Shown: positions 35,306 through 48,574 of the stretch, piece after piece
Position numbering within the stretch: the first letter of the stretch is position 1
How the letters are laid out: every line of letters starts with the position of its first letter
Assembly (NCBI GenBank): GCA_015680905.1
Contig: CM027377.1
Location: forward strand, 24,638,501 to 24,702,500
Reading direction: 5' to 3'
DNA from: Coptis chinensis
Lineage: Eukaryota > Streptophyta > Magnoliopsida > Ranunculales > Ranunculaceae
DNA: 64,000 nt
Notes under the pieces: generated by a model
The model's database searches: none
Told to the model about the DNA's origin: nothing
Seen by the model: only the letters and a program-made list of their open reading frames with translations
Translations under genes and position numbers: made by a program

Positions 35306-37309
35306 ATGTAAGTCCTGCACTACCTGGTTTTGGATGCACAGAATGGCAAATTTTGAGTTCTTTTAGTTGGGTCTTCTCAGCATGATTTCCTGGATTGATG
35401 GCACTTTTCAGCTTTAGCAAGGCGGTGGTGTCTACAATGTTGTTGTATCTAAAATTAAGAGCAAACTCTAATAACCAGCACTGATGTCTGACAAAGTTAA
35501 ATCTGCAGCAAGCAACCGGCCATTTTGTAGAGGTATTGAGTTAGTGTCTAAAGATTGCCCTATACGTTTTGTAGAATGATTATTATGATCTACTCATATG
35601 ATTTCCGTAGCCCTTGTCTTAATCTTTTCCAGGGCTGCTCAACTAGATACTGGGTCAGCTTCTTTTTTTTTTCCTTAAAATTCACGTGTTTTATCAGGAT
35701 TTATGCATATAGACTGGCATTGGGAAATTGTACGTGTAAAACAAATAATCAGTTTTCAATGATGAAATGTGCTTTGATTTGTTTCTCCGATGTTTCTATA
35801 TTTCAGTTATTGTATATAATTGTACTGTGCTTCATAGATGCTTTTGTTACGCGTGGAATGGAATAATAGTTCCAAATCAGTCGTGATGTTCACGTGCTTT
35901 TTCCATGTTCTTGCATGTATGAACTAATTGACGTTGGGAGACTGTACTACACGTAATCAGCTTTCAATATTGAAATGTGTTTTTCCTTGTTTCTCTGATT
36001 ATCAATAACTTCCTTGTGCTTCATGGATGCTTCAGTTGTTAAAATATGTGGAGCAAACTCATTGTTCCACGTAGGGTCTGATGCTGGTTAAGCGTTGGGA
36101 TGCTACCTCCACTATCACGGAGGGATCCTTGCCTACTTAGACAATTGTATAGATGCGTTGGTTGTTCTCTTCTTGTCTAAATTTATATTTTTGTTCAACT
36201 CTCCCTGTTTTATTGGCATTAGTTGGTAGCATGCATTGCCTAGAGAAGAATGTTGCAACTAAAAAATAAATGTAATCTGGTTCAAGGTGCAATTGCTGGT
36301 TTTGAGCTTTGGGTATCTCCATAGTTTCAGAATTTAATTCTTGAAACCAAGTTAATCTTCCTTATAGAGTAGGATTTCGTTGAAGGGATAGCTCAGAACT
36401 CCTTTCGCCAATCGTCATCTTGAAACGAAACTCATTATGTAGTTCACCGCTATATGTAATTTTTGTCACCGGATGCATAATCACTTTATCACTCAGGAGA
36501 CTCTAAACAGTCTAAAGAGCTTGCTTCAAATTAAATGTCTTCTACCAGATATCGCATAGACCTCTTACGCAAACACCGATAAAACTCTACCAATCAAATT
36601 GCTCCGTCCAAATAAACATCCGAGATACTCTGCCCAAGTTGGCTAAGGATGCACACTGTCGATTTTAGTAGTTAGTTCGATATAATATTAATTCGGACTG
36701 ATAACTGCACCACCCGTAAGTTGTGTTTGCAGTTTTGCACGTTGAGACTATACAATCTCGCACCACGGGAATTTGATTTTCAACCAGTAAATTACAAGGT
36801 GTAATTCTAATGTCTTCTGTTTTATTTTTCTGTTAAACGAACGGAGAGAAGAAAATTTTGTTGGAACAGAATAAATTCATGAGAATCGTCCTAAAATATG
36901 CTCAACCCTTGGAACATTACAATCACTTCGAGTAATTCCAGTACCATCCTAAATCAGTGCCAGCTACTACTACACTTAAGAAGTTGCTTCCACTTGCTGC
37001 AAATCACCAATGAAAGCTACGGAATTATCATACTTGTTGCTGACTTGTATACACAAAGAATTCCACAGGAAAAAGTTACTATTTATTGTTTCAATATGGA
37101 CAAGTGTTTTACAAATGAGTAATCCAGCCCGAAATAACCCCAGATGCAAGATGTTAACTAAATCTACTTATTTATAGATAAAACAATTACATGAAATGAA
37201 TAATAATAATAATAAAACACATAGGAAAGGAGTAAGAAAATAAATAAAAAATTGATGGAAAAAATGCAGCACACTGGGGAAAGAAAATGTTGTCTGCCAT
37301 CACATTCCT
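35306..37309. other. Mannosidase 3' region and intergenic DNA
   Basis: This holds the mannosidase 3' untranslated region and the gap to the convergent KONJAC-like gene. Both genes end into this 2.0 kb space, so their 3' ends face each other. Two imperfect copies of a piece with GTACxxGTAAAACAAATAATCAGTTTTCAAT-like content occur near 35730-35770 and 35945-35985. No separate gene is seen. Confidence 0.5.
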
Positions 37310-40300
37310 TCATAGAATAATTTCATCCTGTACACTGATATTGAGAGTCTTATTTGGAAGAATGATGCTGTTAATCACCACCACCTCATCCTCAACAGTC
37401 ACAGCCTCCCCTGATACATATTTATTCCAACGAACAGTGAATATTGGATTTCTTTTCGAAACAGAAAAAGTGAATATATAAGAACGAAATAAAAGAATCA
37501 GTACCAAGTATGGTAATCCCAAGTTTTGCATTGTAATTCCCTTCAGCCTGAAATAAACAATCGATTTGAGTATATGTTAGAACCCTAGTATTTTATTCAC
37601 GGACGACAGCCTAAAGCTAGATTGATGAATATTAAAAATGAAATATCTATTTTCATTCCTAGTTGATAGGACATAATGGAGTGAACCCTGTTTTTGGGAT
37701 AAATGACCGAATGTCAAAAAAATCTTAGCTCTGTAGACCCCTTTTAAAAGGAACAAGATGTTTATCAAAACAAACAGACAAGAATTGTCCTATAGAAGTC
37801 ACAAAGGTCAACTATCAAAAAGCACCAGTTCTTTAATGAAACAACCATGACAATCCCCAATGTGGCAATTACATTCACATGCCTGACTCATTATTTTAAC
37901 GGATATTTCATACGCTTAGATTTTTCTGAGTAAACATGGAAATGAAAATTGCATTATAAATGACTGAAAATGCTCTCATATGTGGTACTTTAGACAGAAC
38001 AAAGTGTCTTCATATTTTGCTGCTAATTTTGGCATAAATAAGAAATCTATTAGATACTTGCCTGAACACGAGACCATTTCCCAATACAGGATTTCCACCC
38101 AACAATTGAATGTATCACGACAGCATTTTCCTGTCAGGAGTAAGATGTAATTATATACTTGATGTGCAAATACAAACTGAAGTGCCTGACATATCCTTAA
38201 GCCTTCATACTACCTTAATTTCAACATCATCTAAGATGATACAACTGATGAGCCTAACACCAGCTCCTATACGAGCATTTGCAGAAATTGAGACATTAGG
38301 ACCAATCTGTAAAAATAGACGAAAGGTAGGTCAGCCATGAAGATAGATTAATTAAGTCAACTACTGCTGGTCTGACATTCAGACAATTCAGTAAAATACC
38401 TGGATAGATATACAAACATAAGAACATAAGATTACATAGTATATATAGAATGTGTTCTACTTGTCGAGTGGGAATAACATCAGTGACAGGGTCTCGCGGG
38501 TCCTCACAAGACATGTCTAGGCCCTAGGGTCACAGAAAGAAGAAAAAACTTGACCTTTAATGAAGTTCTATTACCTCATCAATTTCATTGACCAAAATAT
38601 AGGTCTTCCTCATTATACCTCTTTTATTTCAGTCAGTGTAAATTCCTATGGCTCAGTTCACTGAGGCTGTGACAAACACCTTGTGGTTTTGGTCTAAAAT
38701 CGTCATATTCAATGGACTTTTTATGAATTGCTACAACAGGGGAAAATTGTATTTGGTCTGAAAAAAAAATCATTTACCTTTGCAGACGGATGTACTTTTG
38801 CTGATGGATGAACATACACATCCCCAACAATGGTAGCACTCTTTGAACCATCACCAGCCGCCAGAAGATGAGGGGAAGTTAACCGGAACTGTGCAAGATA
38901 GAGTCCAGAACATTTCAGAGACATTCTGCACATTCAGTTGTAAAGTTTGGATAAGTCATCAGAGTCTCCTTATTAATGCCAAAGAGGAAAAAGAAGAAAA
39001 TGGAGAATTGACTGAAATTTATTACCCCGGAGTTTTGATCTGTTCCCAGAAATCTAGCGTTTTGTATGTATATAGCTGTTTTTTTCCGGCAAGAGGTGAT
39101 AAAATATCTTGATCCAATCTTACAAAGTCTGAAGGAAGTGTCCTGTTGAAGCAGAAAACATACCGAAAGAAGTCAAAGAAAGTAAAGCTTCTTCTTCTGT
39201 AAGCCAATGGAGACATGGCAATAATAATGTTTCCATGAGTAAATAATAATCACATCTGTCAACTGCATTCAAAAGGAAAGAAGTAAACTCTGCATCAGCA
39301 AGAGTTAAACTGATTGCAGACTTTGCCTTATTGCATCATTTCAGTTACCAAAGAATTAAGCGAAGTGTGTTCAATCGCAAGTCCTAGATTGTGTATTCAT
39401 ATCATAAAAATTACAATGACAACACATGCTGTTAAGATTATGTATCAAATAACATCATTAGATATATAACATGTTCACATTCTATGTTGTTTTTGAACAC
39501 TAATATGTAGACAGCCAGTTGAGAAATTTCATATCCAGACAAATTTCAACTTCCAGAAATTACAAGGCAATGCATTTAATAAAGTAAATTCAACATATCT
39601 TTTGATTTCACGTTGAGTAATCCATGATGTTTTGAAGACAAAAGAACCCTAATTTAACAAACTTATTACAAAGCTAAATATCATACTTTGTGGCTGACTG
39701 AAGAGCTTCAAAGCTGGATACACGTCGCAGATTAGCTGCAAAATGAAAAAATGAAAAGAAACTCAACAGTAGTAATATAAGAAATCAGCAATAATAACAA
39801 CATTATATATCTACCGACACCTTATCTTTTGTCTGAGAAAATAAACAAATCAAAATTTTCATCATATTATCACAAAGTCCAGAATAGATGTTTTGAAACC
39901 AGATGAGTAAACGATATATAGTAGAATTGTTTTCACAAGGGTAACAACCAAATGCTAGATTCAATTTTCAAATGCACAAGTCATCGATTTTGATTTATGT
40001 TCATGAATGTAACTTCAGAGATTGCAGGCTTTAGGAATTCCAAAGTTTATGACGGTATTAGAGAAGGCCATTTTCAGTATTTGACCCAAAAGTTGGTACT
40101 AGAACGGGCTATTAAATTTACTATAAATTATGTACTCAGATTAGACAAAGCTTTCAGATGGTACAAATCACAGGAACCAGCTTTAAACGTTCTTTCATGA
40201 TCATTTATCTATTGAAGTTCAATGTTTTGATAAAAACTGAATGAAATAGTCCAAAGAATTTTGTGTGTGCGTGAGACCTTTAAAAACGGATAAGTCCAAG

Positions 40301-42825
40301 ATATGAAGCTAGCTAAACACCACTTTAACATCGAGGCAATAAAATTCATACTGCAGAGCATAAAAACAATATATGACCTGACAGAGGATGCAACAAGAAA
40401 CACAGTATTTTGATGCAACGGAAAAGTCGGTAAAACCTTTGGGTGATGATACCAGAGGTCTGGGGATCGAACCCCGCCAACATCAAAGAGTTATTGATCT
40501 CATTTAAAACAGGCTTACCAATAAAAAAAAACAGTTGCATACAACCTCACTAAAAAACAGTTAATGTCCTGACATTCCAAAAGTACAATTGAAAGTTGGA
40601 ACCCAGACGAAAAGGGGGTCTATCAGCCAGGTGGCTTGTATGCAACTCAGAAGTGATTGTCTTCTAGCACTCATGCTCACACATATTTTGACACATGCTA
40701 ATTCTTTTCACTTCGGTTTTAAGAAGCAGGTGAATGCAAATACCCACATCCCTGGTATAAACACTCACAGGTTTAGAATGACTAATAAAGCTAGCTGAAT
40801 CCACCTTCGGCACATGAAAGAAGTTTTATTTGCGGAAACAGATGAGAAGGTGTGCCCACCGTTAAACATGAGAAATCATTGGCTGACGGACAAGAGGCCG
40901 ACAACGCGAGCTTCATTTCTGACTAGGGTGTGGTCCAAGGTGGCATGAGTTAACTATACAGCCACGACTTTATTTGGGGATCATTGGATTCTTAGGGATA
41001 GGAGAAAGGGCGGAGACCATTACTTCCTTGTTTTGCCATACGTGCTCAACCCATTCACTAACTTCAGTGTCAAATAACAATCTACTAGACGTGCTTAAGC
41101 ATAGGGTAGTACGTGAAAGGCATCACCTCATTAGAGAAGAATTACAGTTAGGAATATGTACGTAGAACTAAAAGAGAAATCCGTCGCATGGAATATGCCT
41201 AGAAGTTGGAGTTTCCTAGTGATATGGGTCTAGACTGCAGACACATCCGCGCACAAACACGCACGAACGAGAGTGAAGAAAAAAGAAAGCCCTTCTCTTA
41301 TATATAGAACTTTTTTACTTCGTGCAGATATTCATCCTCAACGGGGCAGTTTGAATCCAATATGCACTATGCTCTAATCGAATGGAAGTATAAAAGGTTA
41401 AAAAAGAAATGAAACTGAATTGACATTCTATCAGCACGGATCTATAGTTGCCAACCTCTGTCTTTCCGTTGTGTAGATAGATCCTGGATGGCGGTAAAAA
41501 TATCTGGTGTAAATATGTACACACCACAATTTATAAGATCACTCACCTGTTGATCACAAGAAAACAACGTTGGTCAGAAACAAGTTCTCATTTACAAGCT
41601 GCCGACTATACACTGAAAAGAAGTTGAATCTAAACTAATTACGTACAAAGGTCTCTGGTTTCTCTGTGTAATGTAATAATTCGTTGGTGATTGGATCTGC
41701 CACCAATTCCCCAAACTGGTTTGCTGATTCGGCTGAAACCTGCACATGAAAAGTGGGAAAAAAAATGAGCATGATAAAAATCAATTAAGTCGACAACAAA
41801 TCTACTCAAACAAAGTTCATGCTTCAGTTAGCCGACCTGAATCACTAAGATTGTTCCCATCCCACCATAACTTCTATGGGCAGCTGTAATGAAGGGCAAG
41901 CCAAAAACAACAAGCAACAATGAGATCACAAAGAAAACAATTCAAGGTAGAAACAGTTACGGTTTTATTATTAATAAAAGTATTAAACATCAGTGACTTA
42001 ATAGACCTACCAAGCATTTCTGGCAATGGAAAACTGCAGCAAACGTCACAATTCAGCAAAAAGATGTGTGACTGCCACATTAAACAACAACCATATTAAC
42101 TATTTTATTGGAAATAGAATCACGGAACCTGGAAAAAAAATCATTATACAAACAGATCTCAGTCAACATGAGTAAGTCAAACCGGATTATCTTCCATGAT
42201 CAGATCTCTAAAGTTGTAAAGTCCGCCAGCTGAACCATGTGGTTTATCTTCTTTCAAGTATCTATAAAATTTCAGCATCGCAATTGCATATCAATAAGCC
42301 CCTAACTTTCAGATAGTATACGTAACCAAAGTTCAAGCTAGAAACACACTAGTGCATAACAATTACCTTACTGGGACTCTAAGCTCATTAGAAACAGACG
42401 AAACATATAATGCGAATTCACGCTCCTCGTAAAACCCAACGAGATAGATTTGTACCAAGTTAGGGATCTACACAAGCCCATAATTCATCTTAATTACAGA
42501 AATAAAATAAAATGATCCAAACACATAACAGAAGTATTAAAGAGCATACCCTTTTACAAGCTGAAATTGGATGATGAACCATTGCCTGCCCTGCCAAAGG
42601 AAATAATGGCTTGGGTATATTCAACGACAACGGTCGAAAACGAGTTCCTGCAAAATCCAAACACAATAACCAAAATTCTACTAAAAAAACAGACACCACC
42701 AATCCAACCAACCAATCTAAACACTAAAATTTCAACTAATTCAATCATAATCAAATCAAGATTTCACCTTTAGTTGGTCCACCAACCATGATCACAGCAA
42801 CAACTTTCTCTTCAGAGCTCCCCAT
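37310..42825 (-). CDS. KJC: GDP-mannose pyrophosphorylase-like KONJAC/GMPPA protein
   Basis: Fifteen exons join to 415 residues, the length of Arabidopsis KONJAC. Exons (high to low): 42768-42825, 42550-42647, 42367-42467, 42183-42261, 42011-42071, 41837-41883, 41647-41739, 41456-41546, 39687-39735, 39026-39142, 38778-38925, 38214-38306, 38062-38130, 37505-37547, 37310-37410. All phases fit. The N-terminal nucleotidyltransferase fold starts [20 protein letters not shown] and [18 protein letters not shown]. The C-terminal half is a left-handed beta-helix with hexapeptide repeats ([48 protein letters not shown]) ending [15 protein letters not shown] proteins stimulate GDP-mannose pyrophosphorylase (VTC1/CYT1), feeding glucomannan, glycoprotein and ascorbate synthesis. 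Intron 13 uses a GC donor (CAG|GCAAGT). Intron 8 (39736-41455) is unusually long at 1.7 kb. Confidence 0.95.
40400..40550 (-). mobile_element. Possible tRNA-derived SINE in KONJAC intron 8
   Basis: The minus strand carries a polymerase III B-box-like GGTTCGATCCC (within 40461-40480). About 50 bases upstream is an A-box-like TTGGTAAGCCTG (near 40515). The layout suits a SINE head, but no A-tail or flanking duplication was found. The call is weak. Confidence 0.3.
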
Positions 42826-43983
42826 CTCAAAAACCCAAATTCTATCCAAAACCCAATCTCACTATCTCACTTGTTTATCTAAAACCATGTAAATTAGACA
42901 AGAACTTTTATTGCAGCAATAATGTATGACGAAATGTCTGAGAGACCGAGATCACGAGAATATTTGAACAGAGCTGGTTTTTCCAGTTTTGAGGACAGAT
43001 ATAAAAACTAATATAAGAGAGTTGTACTTGATCAGAAGGACACATGAGATAGAGTTTATTTGAGATAGAGTGTCGGTACTGCAAAGTGGATTATATTATT
43101 TAATTATTACCGCGTAAAATAGTTGAACACCACTCAAATTGCGATAAGTTCGCATACAACTGAAGAGGAAAAATGTCAATTTCTCATGGGGCCCTATTGT
43201 GTGTGGGGACTTGGGATATTGATTGAATTGTTATTAAGGAATATATATACTATGATTCTTGTATGATGTAAAATTAAAACACGTTCTTCAATAGTATTGG
43301 AGTTTAGCAATTTATTTTGAGAAGTGTTATTGATTGGTTAGACAATTTGTGGTCCAAGAGTTTGTTAGTAACATGAACATTTGGAGTTTTGTCGAATGGT
43401 CAGATAGGTCGTGAATATTCATATTTTGGACATTAGTATATTTTCAGAACCAACACAGGTCAGACGTTCTTCATACATGAAACTTTTTTTTTTCGCTATC
43501 CTCCATACATGAAACATTGAAACTTCTCATGTGTGTTTCGTGGTTGCCTAGATCTAGGCATCTAGCCATCTAGGTGACTTAACGGTCCTCTAACTGGCTA
43601 AGGCAAATTTGGCACGACCATTTGTACGCTATAACAGTATGTATGAAATAAAGAGGATGTATGGGAAACTAAAGAAGAATACGATATATAAGATACAAGA
43701 CTTGCTCACTAAACAAAATTACCAACAACATGGAAAGACTTGCTCACCAAGAATCTAATAATTAGAAACTATACAAAAGGAAATACACATGAATTTAGAA
43801 ACTAAATATACATAGATATTCTAATAGTACGTAACATATCCAAATTTTCATCGAGTCTTAAAATAGGAATGCAATCATACGAGATACAAAATTTACCCAC
43901 TTTCCCTTTTGGTGTACTACTAATAAATCACAAAATCTGATTTCAAAAATTGTCAAGAAGCCAAAAATAAATTTTCAAATCAT
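42826..43983. other. Divergent intergenic region, no gene seen
   Basis: The region lies between the minus-strand KONJAC-like gene and the plus-strand defensin-like gene and should hold both promoters. The segment about 43395-43530 (TTCATATTTTGGACATTAG, AGAACCAACACAGGT, GACGTTCTTCATACATGAAA) has a second copy split by the CACTA element downstream. Confidence 0.5.
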
Positions 43984-43991
43984 TATAAATA
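43984..43991 (+). promoter_or_regulatory. TATA box of the defensin-like gene
   Basis: TATAAATA lies 46 bases upstream of the ATG at 44038. That is close but usable for a short-leader plant gene. Placement is by inspection only. Confidence 0.45.
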
Positions 43992-44037
43992 ACTCAAAGA
44001 CTGGGGTATAATTTCCGTCTTATCAAACACTTGCAAG

Positions 44038-44417
44038 ATGACAAAATTTTCTCCTACCCTTTGCTTCCTTTTTGCACTACTTTTCTTGGTTTCAGGTTTA
44101 GTTTTTGTGTTGCTCTCCTCTTGCATTCACACACCTTGAGTTTGCTAGGATTATTTTTTGTTGTTTTTGTTTAAAATGTTAGTATTGTATAGATTTGACC
44201 TGGTATCTAATGTGCAGTTGAGAAAATCGCAACCAAAGTGAGCGCACGGGATCGAAATGTTTGCGATGATATTGGGACAGCGACGATATGTCTGACCCAC
44301 GAAGAATGTGACCAAGCATGCAAGTTCAAGATTGGTCCTGAATATGAAGGATATTGCACTGTAGTTATCCCTTCAAATACTAAGATGTGCATGTGTCATA
44401 ATACTCGTTGTCAATAA
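44038..44417 (+). CDS. Defensin-like cysteine-rich secreted peptide
   Basis: Two exons, 44038-44095 and 44218-44417, join in phase 1 to 85 residues. The intron sits near the end of the signal peptide, as is usual in plant defensin-like genes. The head MTKFSPTLCFLFALLFLVS is a signal peptide. The mature part has eight cysteines spaced C-x8-C-x5-C-x3-C-x11-C-x10-C-x-C-x4-C. This fits the plant defensin (DEFL) scaffold with the C-x3-C and C-x-C pairs (CDQAC and CMC) and four expected disulfides. Such peptides act outside the cell in defence or in pollen and seed signalling; which applies here cannot be told. The region after Cys4 has KIGPEYEGYC where many defensins have GGxC. Splice sites G|GTTTAG and GTGCAG|TT are canonical. 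No damage is seen. Confidence 0.85.
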
Positions 44418-45248
44418 ATTTTTTTGTATGTCATGGAATGACATGTACTGAATAAATAGACTATTTTTCTTGATAAAAGGAAAATGTGATGGGTTATATT
44501 GGTGTCAAATGTCAACAACTTTTTTCTCTTTTCTTTTGAATGTAAAACTTTTTGAGCCAAACCTAAGACAATACGCTAAACATTTTTCTCTCTCTCTTTT
44601 TTTTTCGATAATCTAAAAAAAAAAAAAAAAATCTCTCTAAGAGTCTAAGTCGAGTTGCAAATCAATGAATATTGATGTTAGAACGAAACGACCTCAGAAT
44701 CACAGGAGGATCAGGAGGGGATATGTCAAGCTACTTTTGCAGAGTAACTTATCACAGGGAAGGCTATAGCTATTAATTACTAGAAGAGTCCTTGAGTAAC
44801 TACAAAACTAAACAGGAAAGGTTTCGTTACAAATCTGAAAAATGTAATCTCTTTTATGCTAAATGCTAATTCAAGTGAAAGAAAAAAATCATTCTGTAGC
44901 CGTTGGATATTGGATTCATTTTAATCTCCAGATCGATCAGATAAGTCACCCGAGAGATCGACTTCATTTCTTCCTCTTACTTGAAGACAACTTCAACAAC
45001 TTACGTACTTCATATCTTAACTCAATCTTAAACTTTGAATTTTAGTTTCAGTGTTACTGACTGTGGCACTGCATGTAAGACTTACTGCTAAATCAAATAA
45101 GCGTAAAAACATGCGAGCTACCATTTTCAGTGCTCATGAATGGTTAGATACTTAGAGGTCTGAAATTTTTCATATTTTGGACATTAGCATATTTTTAGAA
45201 CCAACATAGGTGATTAGACATACTTCCATAATATCACTACTCATATCA
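44418..45248. other. Intergenic DNA left of the CACTA element
   Basis: It holds the defensin-like 3' region and AATAAA signals (for example 44451-44456). From about 45150 there is a diverged copy of 43395-43450 (CATATTTTGGACATTAGCAT, AGAACCAACATAGGT). A poly-A run lies near 44617-44631. No further gene is supported. Confidence 0.5.
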
Positions 45249-46246
45249 CACTACGACATAAATGGCATTTTCCATCACTTAAAAAGTGATGTCAAAAGTA
45301 TAAGACATCACTTTTGAGAGTAATGTGAATGGTGGCAACGTAAAAAGTCGGGGTTTTCCACATCACTTTTTAAACCATGTCCACAAGTGATGTTACTTCA
45401 CATCACTTTTTAATTGATGTCCACAAGTGATATTATAACTTTGCATCACTTTTTAATCGATGTCCATAAGTGATGTTATAACGTTTAACATCATTTTTTA
45501 AGTGAAATCAATAAAGCTGATTAACATCACTTAGGAAGTGATATTTCATTCAGATTCCAAATTACGTGTAAAGTGATGTGAAATAACTCTATAAATCACT
45601 TTAAAAGTGATGTCCCATTTATCAAAATAATAATAAATAATAATAATAATAAAACAAAATTGCCAATATCATCCCAATATAATACCATTTTTCTCGTCAT
45701 TTATCATCAAATAAAGATGAAATGTATCTTAAAATCATATTCATCATACAAAAATCATCTCAAATTACAAATATTACACTATATACAAAAAATTGTAACG
45801 AGCCAACATATACCAACAAAATCTAATATGCAGTACCGAAATGAGCAAAAGAGAACCACAATCACCCAACCAAGAACCTATCACAGCCTGGCTTGATGCA
45901 ATTAATTTAATCCAAGAACCTATCACAGCGGGCCTAACAAATCACTCTGTTTTCTTTTTTTTGCAGTATGAAACATTGTACTAGAAAATCAATGCAAATT
46001 TTATAAAAGGAAAATAAACAGACGGAACATCCGCATAATATAGTACCTGAATGACAAAGAAAACTCTACAGAAGACAATTACTTGTGTTCAAGATCAGGT
46101 CCAGCCCTGTGCCAAAAGCTGGTTGGAGGTTGAGTTAAAATAAAAATGTTGTTGTCCATTTCCCTGCATCACTAGCGGAGTAATCTAAAACTTGTGTCTG
46201 CCCCAGAAAAAAACATTTAAATAGTTGTTAATGATTTGGGCAGTAA

Positions 46247-46335
46247 CACCAATAGCATGTAAGATGCACCAGTGTTTCAGGTGCACCAAACTCCAATAGC
46301 ATGTAAGCTGCACCAGTGCTTCAGGTGCACCAAAC
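46247..46335. repeat. Tandem duplication of about 43 bases
   Basis: Two units share CCAATAGCATGTAAG, TGCACCAGTG and TTCAGGTGCACCAAACTC. A second small array follows at about 46400-46515, built on CTTCAAATAATCCATxCCAACATCACAATTATTACAAAAG. Both lie inside the CACTA element, outside the gene fragments. Confidence 0.75.
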
Positions 46336-46726
46336 TCTTTTCCAATGGCAGCATTAACCCACTACAAATTAAAGGAACGACTTGACCCGACAGACGATTA
46401 TTACAATTGAAGCCTCTTCAAATAATCCATCCCAACATCACAATTATTACAAAAGAATCTACTTCAAATAATCCATTCCAACATCACAATTATTACAAAA
46501 GAAACCTCTTCAAAGAATCCCAATAGCCACACTTGGTATCAAACTTGAATGTTGAATGTCATCTCAAGTATTCATGATACCAAATCAATATATAATATGC
46601 TTAGTAATGTATATCTTAAGTTATAATACGCTTAAATTAACAATATACTTGGGATCTATAGAAGTATCTTTCTAAGTTCAATTTATTAATGAAACTACTC
46701 TACAAGAGAGACACATGAAAACACAC

Positions 46727-47112
46727 CTATTGTTGTGGGTAATTTCCATATCCAGGATAGGCTCCACCATAAGCATACATGTTAGGATCTTGAGCGGGAG
46801 GGGTATATCCGTAGGATTTGTAACCTAGCTTGGTTGTATCCATAATACCAAACACCATTCCACTAGTTTGGGTATGGTTGTGGCTGTGTCCACCCATCTG
46901 ACGTATCATGTAAATGCGTCAGATTAATATACATTCAAATATATTGATAAACAGGAAGAATGATTATAAACAAGCAAAGCAACAGTGAACTTGTTTGTTT
47001 GGAGGGCTACACCCCACCAGGAAAGTCTAATGTTTTGCCCTCCCAAAAGAGTTCCGTTTAACATAAGTGCTCTCCTTTGCACAAGCTCTACGTCACCTCT
47101 GCACAAGCTCAC
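46727..47112 (-). pseudogene. Captured RBP45/47-like C-terminal fragment
   Basis: Two blocks match the end of plant oligouridylate/RBP45-type RNA-binding proteins. Residues ALMLNGTLLGGQNIRLSW (47017-47070) are the end of the third RRM, with the RNP2-distal GGQNIRLSW motif. The Gly/Tyr/Pro-rich tail YKSYGYTPPAQDPNMYAYGG and AYPGYGNYPQQ ends at 46727. The frame is broken between them (SW is followed by an out-of-register stretch). The N-terminal RRMs are missing. The piece sits inside the CACTA element, downstream of the XBAT fragment on the same strand. Confidence 0.8.
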
Positions 47113-47273
47113 ACTTTAGCTGCACCTCTTTCTTGCAAAAGAAAAATGTGACCTTTTAGCCGCATGAAGTTGGTTAAGAGTAATATACATATACATTTTT
47201 TTCAAGTGAAATTGAAAAAATATTACATGGTCTGCTTTAATAAATCTATCGTGCCATTTTGAACCACCAAAAA

Positions 47274-47600
47274 TTAGATAATATAATTGGATATATATAT
47301 CATTTGATCCAAATATCCAATATCAGCAAGTGATGCTTTTTTAACACCATCAGAGTTTAACAGTACATGCTCTAAAGTAAGTTTAATCACATACCTTAAA
47401 GAATAGCCTGAAGTCTTTTCCAATGGTGATATCATGTGCCATAAGGAGCATGTAATTAATTTTAACACGAAATGAGACTACAACACAGTTTACCATTTCC
47501 TCGGATAGTTCCAGTTTCGGTAATAGTTTAAGCTGTCTTCTCAGATATATATTAAAAAAAACGTCATAAGTAAAAGGGCAGCAGCATATCATGAACATAA
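47274..47600 (-). other. Unassigned coding-like stretch between captured fragments
   Basis: The minus strand reads [35 protein letters not shown] and, in another frame, LEHVLLNSDGVKKASLADIG. It could be diverged intron or a third captured piece. I cannot assign it. Confidence 0.25.
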
Positions 47601-48506
47601 CTCTACCTATCAAATCGGTAGATGTGCCATAGTGAAATGTCACTACCGAGACGTTTGCTTGAATGTCGAGTAGTAATTGTACACAGTCAAAGTAACCATT
47701 CAATGCGGCCATATGAAGAGCTGTTATACCACCATCTGATGCTTTATTTACTAACTTAGACAGTGCACTGCAACAAATATATTAAACAAAATTTTTTAGG
47801 GGTAAGGAAAACTACTACAAGAAAATAAACTAATACCACAAAAAAGAAATCCTACAACTAGTGCTAAACAACAATCATAACATATATCTATATCTATAAA
47901 ATGAAACACCCACTCAAATTCATTGTAGTATATAAATCATCTATTAGAAAATAAGGCCACAAAATGAAAAGCAAAGTACAATACCATTAACCAAATTTGT
48001 TCTTTAAAACAGACCCATTGCCTCTATCACCATTGTTGGTCTGAGCACTCGTAACCTCATAACGTTCACTTGGTACGAAGTCTGCCACGACAAGTCTTAT
48101 GCATATCGTGGCCATTTTTACAATTTGCAAAATGAAGAGCAGTTCTTCCAATCGAGATAGTCCGCTTTCGAGTAACGACATATATTAAAAATCATTAGAT
48201 TTACCAAAAGGAAATGCCTCAATGCATAGGATATCACAAATATCAAAGTTTTACATAAACTAAAGACTGCATTTACATTGCTTTTTTGAACAGCTAGTAG
48301 AAGAGTCGCAGACAACTTCCCGGTGTCCATGCTCGCGACGCATGCATCAACGCAGTCTATGAAAACGGATACACTATTTCAATAACAATGTGTCTAATTT
48401 AACTTAAGAATCACTACAATTAAAAATAACCTCAATCCTACCTGCCCATAGTAATTCCTCGAATTCACATCTGCCCCATTCTCAAGTAACAATGCTACAA
48501 TCTAAT

Positions 48507-48508
<2 letters not shown>

Positions 48509-48572
<64 letters not shown>
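48509..48572. repeat. (TA)n microsatellite
   Basis: About 30 uninterrupted TA dinucleotides run through this segment. A shorter TA run lies at about 48942-48956, on the other side of the adjacent foldback element. This suggests the element inserted into or beside a TA-rich site. Confidence 0.9.
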
Positions 48573-48573
<1 letters not shown>

Positions 48574-48574
48574 G

